The notes under the pieces: generated by a model
The model's input: the letters and a program-made list of their open reading frames with translations, nothing else
Told to the model about the DNA's origin: nothing
The model's database searches: none
Position numbers and translations under genes: made by a program
Assembly: GCA_031835245.1 (NCBI GenBank)
Contig: JAVKOQ010000025.1
Location: forward strand, 241,001-305,000
Direction: 5' to 3'
Source of the DNA: Balamuthia mandrillaris
Taxonomy: Eukaryota > Discosea > Longamoebia > Balamuthiidae
Length of the DNA: 64,000 nt
Part shown: positions 45,176 through 57,121 of the stretch, in pieces
How the letters are laid out: each line of letters begins with the position of its first letter
Numbering within the stretch: the stretch's first letter is position 1

Positions 45176-46030
45176 TTAAAAGTCCTCATACTGCTCATAT
45201 CTGCGCTTTCTTGTATTTTCTAAATATCTTCTTTTTGCTTCTTTTCTTTTATTTTCTCTCTCAATCGCGTTTTCTTTTCTTTCTCGCATTTGAGCACGAT
45301 AATATTGGCGCTCATCAACTGCTAACGGGTGGGCAGAAAGTAGATGCTCATTGGTAAGAAGGATGAGAAGATCAATGTTAGCATCAAACTTGTTGTGGTC
45401 ATAGGGATAGGGCTTGCGTAGAAAGGCCCAAAGCTTGTACATTCGTCCAAAAAAGCATTCTATAGGCACCCGAAGCTTTGCTAGCTCTCTGTTTTGAAAA
45501 CGTTCTGCTGCTGTCCTCACCTGAGATTGTTTTTTGATAGTTATTCTTCGAAAACCAGGAGTATCTTGAGCTGGGCCAACATAACCTTTGTCAAACAATG
45601 CACTCCAGCTTGTTTCCGTATTACCATCAACACGGTGGATCATGGCAGTCTCTTGGGCACTTTTGGTAAGGTATGGGATGTAGGCCGAGTAGTGCTCTTT
45701 GAGAATGGAGTAGTCATGTCGGGCTCCAGGTGCTCCAGGAAAGGAGAACAGAGCAAAGTGAGGAGGAGAGGCCATCACCGCAACTTCCTTCTTCAACGCA
45801 TAGATTCTGTTCTTTCCATCAAAGTAGTGTTTGCCTTCCTCAAACCGAGAGTTGTTTGGACGAAAGACTTCCACACTGGTAGAGTCAACGAGGAGGGCAA
45901 TGTGAGCGTATTGGGAGAGCGTTTCATCCTCGTCCATCAAAGGGATTGGTCGGCGACGATTGCCTTGCCACCATCTGTCCTCAAGCACCTCCAAAAGGAT
46001 GGGCCGGATCCTGTTTATCGCAGCTTCCAC
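45176..46030 (-). CDS. DDE_Tnp_4-type transposase (PIF/Harbinger superfamily)
   Basis: 284 residues, the only gene of the transposon. The three acidic residues of the DDE nuclease are seen at LLVDSTSVEVF (first Asp), GAPGARHDYSILKE (second Asp) and RVPIECFFGRMYKLW (Glu). Other family features are the block FDKGYVG and the C-terminal LLILLTNEHLL. The tail is rich in Arg, Lys and Glu. It cuts and inserts element ends; the inverted repeats are the presumed substrate. The ATG at 46030 leaves about 150 bp to a TGACGTCA palindrome inside the element. An additional upstream exon cannot be excluded. The frame is intact, so the protein may be functional. Confidence 0.9.
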   Translation of the reverse strand: MEAAINRIRPILLEVLEDRWWQGNRRRPIPLMDEDETLSQYAHIALLVDSTSVEVFRPNNSRFEEGKHYFDGKNRIYALKKEVAVMASPPHFALFSFPGAPGARHDYSILKEHYSAYIPYLTKSAQETAMIHRVDGNTETSWSALFDKGYVGPAQDTPGFRRITIKKQSQVRTAAERFQNRELAKLRVPIECFFGRMYKLWAFLRKPYPYDHNKFDANIDLLILLTNEHLLSAHPLAVDERQYYRAQMRERKENAIERENKRKEAKRRYLENTRKRRYEQYEDF

Positions 46031-46176
46031 GGTGGTTTGTTTTGTCTCTTCGCTTTGTTCGTTCGCTGCGGAAAACGGGCGTAACAGTGAACAACCGCGA
46101 AGTAGTTACGTTTGCCACCGGAAATATTACATTTCGGATTATCTTATTTGGCTCCATAGAAAAAGTAAATCACATT

Positions 46177-46184
46177 TGACGTCA
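46177..46184. promoter_or_regulatory. TGACGTCA palindrome inside transposon
   Basis: A third perfect copy of the palindrome seen in two host-gene promoters (16192, 20530). It lies 147 bp upstream of the transposase ATG, within the element. It could serve as the transposase promoter element. Confidence 0.4.
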
Positions 46185-46212
46185 TCATCCCGTTCGGAGG
46201 ATTAAGGAAACC

Positions 46213-46284
46213 TGGATATGATTTTATTCTCCACGAAAACAATGCAGCCACACGTTACCCACCCAATCATGCCCATTTTCACTC
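46213..46284 (-). repeat. Right terminal inverted repeat of the transposon
   Basis: Reverse complement of the left arm with few mismatches. The terminal bases read CACTC, followed by the ATT duplication. Confidence 0.85.
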
Positions 46285-46287
46285 ATT

Positions 46288-46909
46288 ATTATTTTTTTAA
46301 TTATTATTTGGGTTGAATTGATCTGAGTGTTGCTTTTATGGCAAATCGCCGGATAAAAAGGGGTGCACCCTTCAATTGTGGGTTGTTTAAATTTATTTTT
46401 TTAGTTGAATAGAAATCCGGTCATATTGCTGTCACCGCCGCCGCCGCCGCCGCCGCCGCCACGGGAAAAACAATCGGACAACGGCAGAGGAGCACATCCG
46501 TGTTTCCCCCTCTTGGCTTCTTTCATTTGTCACACTTGTCTTGCTGTGCCCCGTTTGAGTTTAGGTATCACAACACCTCCTTCGCGCTATCTCTCTCTGC
46601 TACCACTTTTTTTTAAAAAAAACTCCTGCTGCTGTCACCTTCCCCCCCCCTATCGTGGTTTTTTTTTTTCCAAGTGTGTGTGTGTGTGGTTTTTTTTTTT
46701 TAATTTATGGTTTTATTCTTTTTTCTTTGGCTTTGACAGTTCTTTTTCTTCTTGCAAACCTTTTTTCTTTAAAATAACCAATCTTCAAGAGAGAGACCTC
46801 CTCCCCTCCCCCCCTTGAAAGCGCCCCACCCACAGCTATACACACACACACACACAACAACAACAACAGCACCACAGCTGACACGCACACACACACAGAA
46901 CCAAAAAAG
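46288..46909. other. Promoter/leader of the SLC35B-like gene
   Basis: 622 bp with a (CCG)n run at 46437-46461, poly-T runs, and CA repeats close to the ATG (46845-46856 and around 46885). Strongly pyrimidine-rich on the coding strand in the last 300 bp. No gene is seen. Confidence 0.4.
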
Positions 46910-48472
46910 ATGTTGGAAAACGCGAACCTGCGGTTGATATTCTGCGTGGCGGGGCTCTTTGGCTCCTTCCTGCTCTACGGCGTGGCGCAGGAGCGCATCA
47001 TGACGCAGCCCTACGGCGAGGACCCTGAGACCGGCAAGGAGCTCATGTTCACCTCCTCCGCCTTCCTGGTCTTCATCAACCGCATCGTCTGCGTGGTGGC
47101 CGCTGCCGGCATTTTGCTCTACAAGGGGGAGAAGCTGAACAACCAGGCGCCCCTCACCAACTACTTTGCCATCTCCATGTCCAACGTGTTGGCCACCTAC
47201 TGTCAGTATGAGGCCCTAAAGTCCATCAGTTTCCCTACCCAAACGTTGGGCAAGTGTGGCAAAATCATTCCTGTCATGATCACCGGTGCGTTCATCTTTT
47301 GTTTTTGACATTGTTGTTGTTGTTGTTAATGATGAGGCTAATTATATTCTTTTTTTTCCAACACAAAGGAACCTTTCTGCTGAAGAAGAAGTATGGAGCA
47401 AGTGACTATCTTGAGGCGTTGGGTATCACCACTGGTTGCATGATTTTCTTGCTCACTGGAGTACGTTTTTTTTTGGCTTGATTCCGTTTAGCGAAACCCT
47501 CTTTTAACTCTCTTTTCTTCTCTTGCTTCCCTCTTCTCTCTCGTTCTTCTTCTTCTTCTTCTGCTTCTTCTTCGCTCTCTCTTTTATGAAACAGGACATC
47601 AGTGGAGGAAATGACAAGACGGACACCCCTTGGGGACTGTTCCTCATGGCTGGCTATCTGTTCAGCGACAGCTTTACCTCTGTCATCCAAGGTACTTTAT
47701 TCTTCTTTGTCCCTATTTCTTTTTCTGTTTCGTACTTGTCTTCTCCCCTCCCTTGGTCTTTCTCCTGTATCTCTGTTGCTAGTTTCCTCTTCCTCTTTTC
47801 TCTTCTCGTAGTTGCTGATGTCCATTCTACAAACAGAAAAACTGTTCAAGGATTTCTCTGTGTCAACATGGAGTCAAATGCTTTGGGATAACATCTGCTC
47901 TGCTGTCATCAGTATGATTGGTTCGTTCGCCTTCTCTTTCTCCTTTCTTCGCTTGTCCTCAAAAACTTTTGCTCATTCTTCATGATCACCTTCCCAAAAC
48001 AACAGCTCTCCTTCTCAGCGGCACCTTCTTCTCTGCCTTTCAGTTCGCGATGACCTACCCTCAACTTATGTTCGACGCCCTGCTGCTCTCTTTCTTCGCC
48101 TTCACCGGAAAGGCCGCCATCTACTACACTATCAAGGAGTTTGGCTCCCTGATCTTCTCCATCGTGATGACCACCCGCCAGTTTGCCAGCATGGTCCTCT
48201 CCAGCCTCATCTTCTTGCATCCCTTGACGATGTACCAATGGCTGGGCGCCCTTATCGTCTTTGGCATCATCTATTACAAGACCGTCAACAAGAAGAGAGG
48301 AGGCCATGGGCACGGACACGGATCAGCCAAACCTTCCTCCTCTTCTTCATCGGGAATGAAGGCCGTGGTGGGCGATGACGAGGAGGCGAGGATGAAGGCA
48401 AAGGGCCGGGAGGAGGACTTGCAGTCGGTGCTTGTGGATCCTGTTGGCAAGGAGAGCAAAGGCTCTTTCTAA
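46910..48472 (+). CDS. SLC35B-family nucleotide-sugar/PAPS transporter
   Basis: Five exons (46910-47285, 47369-47460, 47595-47691, 47837-47920, 48006-48472) give 371 residues with about ten membrane segments. The hallmark is YCQYEALKSISFPTQTLGKC with GKIIPVM, then LFLMAGYLFSDSFTSVIQEK, LLSFFAFTGKAAIYYTIKEF and VMTTRQFASMVLSSLIF. This pattern is closest to SLC35B2-type Golgi carriers of PAPS (the sulfate donor), but UDP-sugar carriers of the same family are alternatives. The cytosolic tail has a His/Gly run (HGHGHG), Ser run and acidic end, not the KKxx ER signal of UDP-galactose carriers. Short introns (about 75-145 nt). The stop is 109 bp from the NHP2 stop. Confidence 0.87.
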
Positions 48473-48581
48473 AAAAAACATAAACACACAAAACGATCTC
48501 CATTAACTCTTTTTTTTTTTCCAACAAGAACAAAACTTTTTTTGGGTGATGACGAAGAAGAGAAGCAAAGATGATTGTTAT

Positions 48582-49293
48582 TTATGCAACGTGAAGGGGA
48601 ACGGGCAGGGCTTTGATTTCGGTCTCCAGAGCTTGCAGCTTGGAGTTAAGCTTGGAGTCCTTTTTGGGGGAGATGAGAACGCAGCTGGTGGGGCGCTTGC
48701 AGCCGCTGCTCGCTCCGAGCTCTTCCTTGCTGGGCACGTAGACGTAGTGGATGTTGGCCTCCTCGCAGAGTACCGGCAAGTGGGTGATCACGTCCAGCGG
48801 AGTGATGTCTCCGGCGATGATGCAAACGCTGAAGAGGTAGAGGAAAGGACAGGTGTGAGGCAGGAGTAGGATGGATTTCGATTTTTTTCATCTTCAAAAA
48901 AAGAGCGACAAGTAGAAATGAATAAAGAGTGGGGAAAAGAAGCAAACGTACCCCTTCTCATTCTTTTTGATTGATTTGATGACTTCTTTTACACCCCGCT
49001 TCAGAGCCTTTTCCTTGGCGGCTGTTTTTTTTTTAAAAAAAAAAAAGATAAAGAAGGTAAGAGAAGACGGCAAACAAAAACAAGGCCGGTGGTGTGAACA
49101 GAAAAAAAATTCTCTTGCCGACGGGCAAAAACGGACCTTTCTTGTTCAACTTGAGGATCTTTTTGCTGAGGGGCAAAGGTGCCAGAGGTTGTGCGATCTC
49201 GTTTGTGTGATACACCTTCTCTTCCGTGTCCATCGCCTTCTTCTTCTCCGAGCTCTTCTTGCTCTTCTTCTTCGGTGTGGAGTCCTTGCCCAT
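48582..49293 (-). CDS. NHP2: H/ACA snoRNP subunit NHP2
   Basis: Three exons. Exon 1 encodes the Lys/Ser-rich start MGKDSTPKKKSKKSSEKKKA and LAPLPLSKKILKLNKK. Exon 2 gives AAKEKALKRGVKEVIKSIKK (RNA-binding helix of the L7Ae fold). Exon 3 gives CIIAGDITPLDVITHLPVLC, YVYVPSKEELGASSGCKRPT and SCVLISP. This is the standard NHP2 order. The protein binds H/ACA guide RNAs and works with dyskerin, NOP10 and GAR1 in pseudouridylation of rRNA in the nucleolus. The ATG is at 49291-49293. The start codon and leader of this gene also occur as a decayed copy near 60463 (see segmental duplication). Confidence 0.93.
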
Positions 49294-50068
49294 TTTGTTT
49301 TTTGTTTCCTGTGTGTGTGGCCTGCCTGCGCTTCTTTCTTCTTCTGCTTCTGGCTTCTTTCTTTTTCCCCCTTTTTTTTGGCTTTTCCCCGTTTTTTCTT
49401 TCTCTAAATGCCAGCTTTTCAACCTCGTACGCAAGAGAAAAGTCGAAAGGACTCCAAATTCATCTATTAGGTTAGTAGTTTCGGTGTTTCGGGAAGTTTC
49501 CGATGACGTGTGCCGTTCAACTCCGGAGGTGGCCACAACAGATAAGAAAAGGTAGCAGGAGGAGGAGGAGGAGGGTTGGAGAAGCCGCCGCAATGGAAGC
49601 AAAACTCGATCTGGTTCTTGCCCAGCTTAAAAGCCTTTCCGATGAAGTCAACAGGCTGAACACAGGCCAAAAGATAATGTATGCACACCAACCCTCGATG
49701 CTTCGTCAGGGGTCCCTGCCGAAAACAACAAACATGGTTGCTGACCTTCCATCCTGTTTCTTGAGGTTTGCCAAGCAGCAAAACATGCAAAAGGCCCCTG
49801 TGAACCTCTTGAAAAAGTTCCCAACCAAGAAGGAGCCTTGCCCCCCATCTACCCTCCCTCCTACAGCTCGTTGCTGCTCGCCGACAATGAGGGAAACGCT
49901 GCTGGATGGAAGGCCAAGCAGAGCCTGGCGCTCATACGATTTTATGACCCAGAGTATGAGTCAGATGAAGAGGCCCAAAGCACTTCCCCTCGCCGCCGTG
50001 TAAAACTGGCCTCGTGTTTGGGGTTTACTCCCTCCCAGTTGCTCCTCGGCTATAAGATGCAACTGTGG
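49276..50068 (+). repeat. Segmental duplication copy A (NHP2 start + coiled-coil frame)
   Basis: About 0.8 kb shared, in inverted orientation, with 59696-60480. Landmarks in both: the NHP2 start ATGGGCAAGGA (minus strand here), AGAAAGAAGCGCA, TCAACCTCGTAC, ATCTATTAG, CGATGACGTGTGCC, and a coding-like stretch. On the plus strand at 49593-50003 this reads a coiled coil (KLDLVLAQLKSLSDEVNRLN) and AKQQNMQ, then changes frame near 49795 to YPPSYSSLLLADNEGNAAGW and RFYDPEYESDEEA. Identity stops after CTGTGG at 50068. Confidence 0.85.
49593..50068 (+). pseudogene. Broken coiled-coil frame, copy A
   Basis: The frame starts MEAKLDLVLAQLKSLSDEVN and stays open to 50003. Compared with copy B it lacks one base in the G/C run near 49795, so the part homologous to copy B's YDPEYESDEE continues in another frame (49838-50095). 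Copy B has its own single-base loss elsewhere, so neither copy is intact. The protein is not one I recognise; a short coiled coil plus an acidic C-terminal part is all that can be said. Confidence 0.6.
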
Positions 50069-50174
50069 GGCGTAGATAAGAGAGACCTGGACTAAGGCAG
50101 AAGAGAGAATGGAAAAAAACAAAGAGAAGTGAACAACAGGAAGGGGCTGGAGTTTATGGCTGGAATACTCAAAC

Positions 50175-50803
50175 TTAGTGAAGCTTTCCGGACATCATCT
50201 TTACAAACTCGTTGTAGTCCACTTGACCGTCTCCATTCACGTCCGCCTCACGAATCATTTCATTGATCTCAGAGTCGGAGAGGTTCTCGCCGAGGTTCAT
50301 CATGACCTCCCGCAGCTCTGCCGGCGAGATGAGACCGTTGCCGTCCTTGTCAAAGACCTTGAAAGCCTCACGCAACTCATCGTCGCCCTCACTGTCCGCC
50401 AACTTCCTCGCCATCATTGTCAGGAACTCATCAAAATCGATTTCCCCGTTTCCTGTTTACACATACCAATAAAAATTAGAGAGAGATCATAAAGCATAGA
50501 TTTGATGGAGATGAAAAAGAAGAGTATTGAGAATAACATTTTAAAAGGAAAGGTAAAGAGCAGTTTACATAAGGAGAGAAGAGGAACGAGAAGGAAAAGA
50601 AGAGGAGAGAACAAAAGGAACGAACCATCGGCATCAACCTCGTGGATCATGTCTCTGAGTTCGGTCTCGGTGGGGTTTTGGCCCAAGGACTTCATGACGG
50701 TGCCGAGCTCGTCGATGGAGATCTGGCCGTTGCCATCTTTGTCAAACAGGGAGAAGGCCTCTTTGAACTCCTCGATTTGCTCTTGAGACAATTTTTCCAC
50801 CAT
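50175..50803 (-). CDS. Calmodulin
   Basis: Two exons (50626-50803, 50175-50452) give 151 residues with four EF hands: [24 protein letters not shown] (split by the intron after DADG), [12 protein letters not shown] and [12 protein letters not shown]. The central helix ([18 protein letters not shown]) and [12 protein letters not shown] identify calmodulin, the small cytosolic calcium sensor. The end GKLH differs from the usual K at the terminus and adds a few residues. All twelve-residue loops keep acidic residues at positions 1, 3 and 12, so four calcium sites are expected. A CaM-kinase-like gene lies about 6 kb away (57122-59445). Confidence 0.96.
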
Positions 50804-51731
50804 TTTTATTTTTTTAAAGCTCTTTTGTTTCTTTCCGTCTGATTATTGACTGTTGTTTGCCGCAGGTAAATTATAAAAAAATCCATTATAAACAAAAAAC
50901 GTTTTCTACCACAAACAACATAAAAAAAAAAAAACACGCGCACACAAAATCATATTAACCAAAGAGAAACAAACGAACCTTTGGTTGAACGTGAATGAAA
51001 GGGGGGACACAAAAGGGAGGTCGAACGTGCGTTTCTCTCTCTTTCACTTTCTTTCTTCTTTTTTTTGGCTGTTTCGAATTTTTTTTAATTGCGGGGGCTC
51101 GCTGAGGGGTGAACCGTAATCCGTTAGGGGAACTTTTCGCCCAAGGAAGACGCCAGAATGCTGCTTGTGTGCAGGTTTCTGTGCAACAACTCCAGGCGGG
51201 GTCCGTTGCCGATCCCAATGCTCTTCCTTTTAAGCTCTTTCGACAGAGAGAGCTTGCCTGAGCTGTGCTTCGTCCCACCCCACCCGTTTACGCCTTAGAG
51301 TGGTATTCGTGAACTTTATTTCACCAATAGTTGTTCTACCACGGAGCCCTCGTAAACCCACAACGAGCCGCGCAGCCATGGGAGCTCCCTGTACACAACA
51401 TATGTTTATGTACGCCTTTTATTGTGTTCACCCATAAGGGTAACGATGAAGCGCCGGGCAAAACAAAGCCGGGGACCGGCTTAGCTCCGGTTTCTATCAA
51501 AAAAATGGCTGGCGGGTTTACTTGTCGACTTTGTTGCAATTTTTATGGTCATTTTGACCACGCCCGTGTTCCTCCAACAGATCTTTTCGCGCACGATGTG
51601 TGCTGTTGTTGACCTCTCTAGCCGCTCCGAAAACCTAAAGAAAAAAAAGTGTAGCAAACGAGTAGCAGCAAAGAAGAAGATCTTTTCCTTCAGAAAAACA
51701 GCACTGAGAGAGAGGAGAGGGATAGGGCATC
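50804..51731. promoter_or_regulatory. Divergent region between calmodulin and UBFD1
   Basis: 928 bp without a convincing gene. The part from about 51090 to 51500 is GC-richer than the rest and holds a perfect 7-bp hairpin (AAGCCGG-GGA-CCGGCTT, 51466-51482). A GTCGAC box lies at 51524-51529, 203 bp upstream of the UBFD1 ATG. Poly-A and poly-T runs lie next to the calmodulin start. Confidence 0.4.
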
Positions 51732-53040
51732 ATGGAAGCTTCAGCAATGGACGTGGTTTCTGCCACCAAAACATCAGAGGCAACAGGCAATGACGTTGCC
51801 GCCACCACCACCAACTCCTCCTCTGCCACTGGTCCTGAGGTGGGAGGGGAGAAGGTGAAGTTCACGCTCACCTTCAAGAAACAAAAGTTCGAGGTGGAAT
51901 GGCCATTGGAGGACACCATTGCCAACCTGCGCGCTCACTTTCATCAACTGACGGGTGTGCCTGTGCCCCTCCAAAAGATTATGTTTAAAGGTTTGTCCCT
52001 CCTCCCTTCCTCCCGCTCTTCCTCTCAAACTAATCGCTCGTTTTTTTTTTTGAAAAGGACCTCTTACTGGCAACACTCTGCGTGAAGCTGGCTTGAAAAA
52101 TGGTGCAAAGGTGATGCTCATTGGCAGCACGCTCAACGAGGTTGTGCAAGTGAACATCACTCCTGAACAAACCTCTGTGGCTGAAGCTGAAGGTGAGAAA
52201 TCCAACCTCTCCACCTTTATTGTTAGTTTTGTTTACACTTATTATTATTTTCTAACTCACTGCTTCCCATCGTTGTGAACCCAACAGAGGCCAAGACCAA
52301 AGAGCCACTCTCTGAACAAACGGCAAGTCATCTCTACACTTCACTCTCTCCACTCACCGTCTCCTTGCTCTTGTTGCTCTCTGCCAACGTGGCTAACGTT
52401 TTGTTTCGCTTTGTACAGAAGCATAAAAAGATTTTGGAAAAGGGGCTTCCCGAAAATGCAATGCCAGGCATCAAAGGAAGAAATGTATACTACCTCACTT
52501 AACCTCCTTCCTTCTCTCTTTACTTCTCTTCTTCTTCTCACGTCATGCGGTGTATTACTCAAAAAGGAGCCATTGCCAGAGGCTCCACTCGTAGGAATCT
52601 TGAACAACAGAGGTACCCCCGTGCGTTTAACTTTCAAGGTACTCAGTCAGTCCTTCCTGTTATATGTGCCATCACGTTGTCTCACCTGTTACACAAAAAA
52701 CAAAAACCCACAGGTTTGGTCTCAGGAACTGTGGATATCTTCCAAGACAAGTACTCAGCAGCTTCCATTCGCCTCCATCAAAGCCATTCACTCTGAGCCC
52801 ATCAAAGGGAAAGAAGAATATCATATCATGGTTAGCCCTTCTCTGCTGTTCTCTTTCCACTTCCCTTCTTCTTTATTCTTGATTGTTTCGTATTCAAAGA
52901 ATGGCAAACTTACTGTTACATTTACATCCGTGTAGACCCTACAATTGGGACAAAGCGAGAACAGCAAATACTGTCTGTACTACGTGCCTAATCAGTACGT
53001 AAAAGCCATCAAGGACGCTATCCTTGGTGGGTTTATCTAA
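51732..53040 (+). CDS. UBFD1: UBFD1, ubiquitin-domain-containing protein
   Basis: Seven exons (51732-51990, 52058-52192, 52288-52322, 52419-52484, 52567-52638, 52714-52830, 52936-53040) join to 262 residues. An Ala/Thr/Ser-rich start leads to a ubiquitin-like fold (VKFTLTFKKQKFEVEWPLED, TIANLRAHFHQLTGVPVPLQ, LTGNTLREAGLKNGAKVMLIG). The rest is diagnostic of UBFD1: KHKKILEKGLPENAMPGIKG, RGTPVRLTFK, LWISSKTSTQQLPFASIKAI, KGKEEYHIM, YYVPNQYVKAIKDAILGGF. Its role is poorly known even in animals. Intron 3 (52323-52418) must use a GC donor (ACG|GCAAGT), because no GT site nearby keeps the frame. Confidence 0.93.
52323..52418 (+). other. GC-AG intron of UBFD1
   Basis: Donor GCAAGT and acceptor GTACAG join SEQT to KHKK in phase 0, giving the family's KHKKILEKG. 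The nearby GT (GTCATC) would cause a stop. Confidence 0.75.
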
Positions 53041-53178
53041 GTGTTGCCCTCTCTTTTTCATTGTAAGTAATCCTTTATTAAACAAACTTAAAACCCTCAT
53101 TCTTTTTTGTTTTTAGTTCTCTCTTCTCCCTTCTCTTCTCTCGTTGCCTTTCTTCTCTTTCCTCTTTATTATTGTACT

Positions 53179-54054
53179 TCAATGATAGAGGCGAGCCAAA
53201 TTACGAACGATAAGAAGCACGATCTCACGCGGCAAATGCAAAGCACCCTCCACCATCTCACCTCTCAACCTGACCTCACTCAACAACAATGCTCTAACCG
53301 CCGCCCTAAACTCTTGCGGATACTTTTCATGCACCGCTCTCTCCGCTCGCCACTCCTCCAACTCAAACCATTGCAACTCTCCCTTTCCGCTTCTCCTCCT
53401 CCTTCTTTTCGGCAACTCGTAAACAAGCTTGCCTTCCTCTGCATCCGCAAAACGAATGACCTGCAAGGTGGCAGGACCGTTGGGCTGAACGCAGCTTGTT
53501 CGACAGTCGCTGCCCTCCCATACCTCTTGATAGTACTCGCTGTCATACTCCTCGATGCGGGACAAGGTGAAGCGTTGCGTGCGGTCATAGATGCAGCTGT
53601 TGACGCCGCCGCGAAAGGCGTTGTTGACGCGTTGGAAGAACCATTTCTTGCCGGCGGCGATGGCCTGGGCTTTGTCGGTGTAGACACGGTACTCGGGGAG
53701 GACGTAGATATCGTAGACAGCCGGCACGATGGTAGTTACCACGAGGTAGATGGGGCCAAAGGCAGTTTTCACCGCTACCTGTTCTTTGGATTCATCATCG
53801 CTTTGTTCATCTTCTTCGTCTTCGTCTTCGTCTTCCTCCTCTTCCTCCTCTTCTTCGTCGTCCTCTTTGTCTTCCTCTTCTTTTTGTTTTGCTTCTTCTG
53901 GTGTTTCCGCTTTTTCAGTTTGTTGTTCTTCCGGCGATGTGCGTTGTTGCTTGGTCGGCCTTTGTTGTTGCTGCTCCTCCTCTTCTTCACGACCCTCCCC
54001 CCCGCTTTCCTCCAACGGTTCGCCCGCCTTTCTCTTCCCTGCCGCCTGTGACAT
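53179..54054 (-). CDS. Acidic protein of unknown function
   Basis: A single exon for 291 residues. The first 95 residues are Glu/Gln/Lys-rich with a long Glu/Asp run (about 70-90). The folded part begins VKTAFGPIYLVVTTIVPAVY and contains DKAQAIAAGKKWFFQRVNNA, YDSEYYQEVWEGSDCRTSC, LQVIRFADAEEGKLVYEL and LQWFELEEWRAE. The extreme C-terminus HLPREIVLLIVRNLARLYH resembles the first helix of an F-box, but it is too short to call. I do not recognise the family. The basic-acidic layout suggests a nuclear protein. Its ATG at 54052-54054 is the first in frame. The stop is 138 bp from the UBFD1 stop. Confidence 0.7.
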   Translation of the reverse strand: MSQAAGKRKAGEPLEESGGEGREEEEEQQQQRPTKQQRTSPEEQQTEKAETPEEAKQKEEEDKEDDEEEEEEEEDEDEDEEDEQSDDESKEQVAVKTAFGPIYLVVTTIVPAVYDIYVLPEYRVYTDKAQAIAAGKKWFFQRVNNAFRGGVNSCIYDRTQRFTLSRIEEYDSEYYQEVWEGSDCRTSCVQPNGPATLQVIRFADAEEGKLVYELPKRRRRRSGKGELQWFELEEWRAERAVHEKYPQEFRAAVRALLLSEVRLRGEMVEGALHLPREIVLLIVRNLARLYH

Positions 54055-54854
54055 TTTTTTTCTTTTTCTTTTGGGCAAAAACCAAACTGAATCGTTAACC
54101 CAATGAAAAATCAAAGAAATCACCCGGATCCGGCAAAAAGGAAAATTAATCATCACGATCGGGCGAATGGCGGCGCAATTTCCGGGGTAAATGCAGCCAA
54201 AAAGGTAAAGAAGAAAAAAACACAAACAAGTTTAAAAAAAAAAGTCGCTTCGGCCAGAAAGAGTAGCAGCAGCAGCAGCAGCACTGGGTGAAGAGGTACG
54301 TTGCACACAGCTCCACATTATCCTTCTTCCATCTTCTTTCTTTCTTTCTTTTTTTTTACTTTACTTTCCATGCTCCTCTTGCTTTCTCTTTCTCTCTGCC
54401 AAAAAAAAAAAAATCTTTGTTACGAGATTTTTTTTTCTTTTCCAAATCTTTCAAGAGAGAAAGTGAGCGAAATAGAAGAGAAATTCAAGAACAAGCAGAG
54501 AGCAAAAAAAAAAAGTGAAGAGCGAGAGGGAGGCTCAGAGGTGATGAGGCGTTGTCCCCTCAAATTTTAAAAAGACAAAAAAAAAGAAGGAAGTGTGAGA
54601 GAGACGACAGCGAGTTGTCCGCTGTTTTTCCTTTTGGGTTTGGCGAACAAACCGACAGAACCAACTTCCTTTTTTCTTTGTTCCTCTTTCTGTTTATTTG
54701 TTGGTGGTTTTCTTCTTCTCCTTCTTCTTTTGCTTTTTTTTCAAACGATAGAACACAACCAACCAACACACGCTGTTACTCAGTGGTCAGCCTCCACACC
54801 TTTAATTTGGAAGGAGAGTTTGAGAGAGAAGAAAGAGAGAGAGAGAGTTGCAGA
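54055..54854. promoter_or_regulatory. Divergent region between acidic-protein gene and UGPase
   Basis: 800 bp. It holds CAG repeats (54263-54282), long T and A runs around 54340-54440, and a (GA)n run at 54826-54847 just before the UGPase ATG, in the transcript leader. No gene is seen. Confidence 0.4.
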
Positions 54855-57028
<2,174 letters not shown>

Positions 57029-57121
57029 ACTAAACAAGAAACCTCTTGTGCTATTTTTTTTTTTTAAAATAAACAAAAATACAAAAAAAAAACGAATGAA
57101 CGTTTCTCTTGTTTTTCTTCA

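Larger units (their letters stand above)
44904..46284. mobile_element. PIF/Harbinger-like DNA transposon, complete with TIRs
   Basis: The ends are near-identical inverted repeats of about 70 bp that start GAGTGAAAATGGGCATGATT. The left end runs inward from 44904 and the right end from 46284. Both arms share the inner block GAGAATAAAATCAT. The 3-bp direct repeat ATT flanks both ends (44901-44903, 46285-46287), the target-site size usual for PIF/Harbinger elements, although the usual sequence is TWA. The 1,381-bp element carries one transposase gene on the minus strand. High arm identity and an open transposase frame suggest recent movement. A second, Myb-like open frame, common in this superfamily, is not seen. 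Confidence 0.88.

Noticed and set aside
50955-51612. Short frames on both strands between calmodulin and UBFD1
   Set aside because: No recognisable domain and no supporting splice structure; likely promoter sequence.
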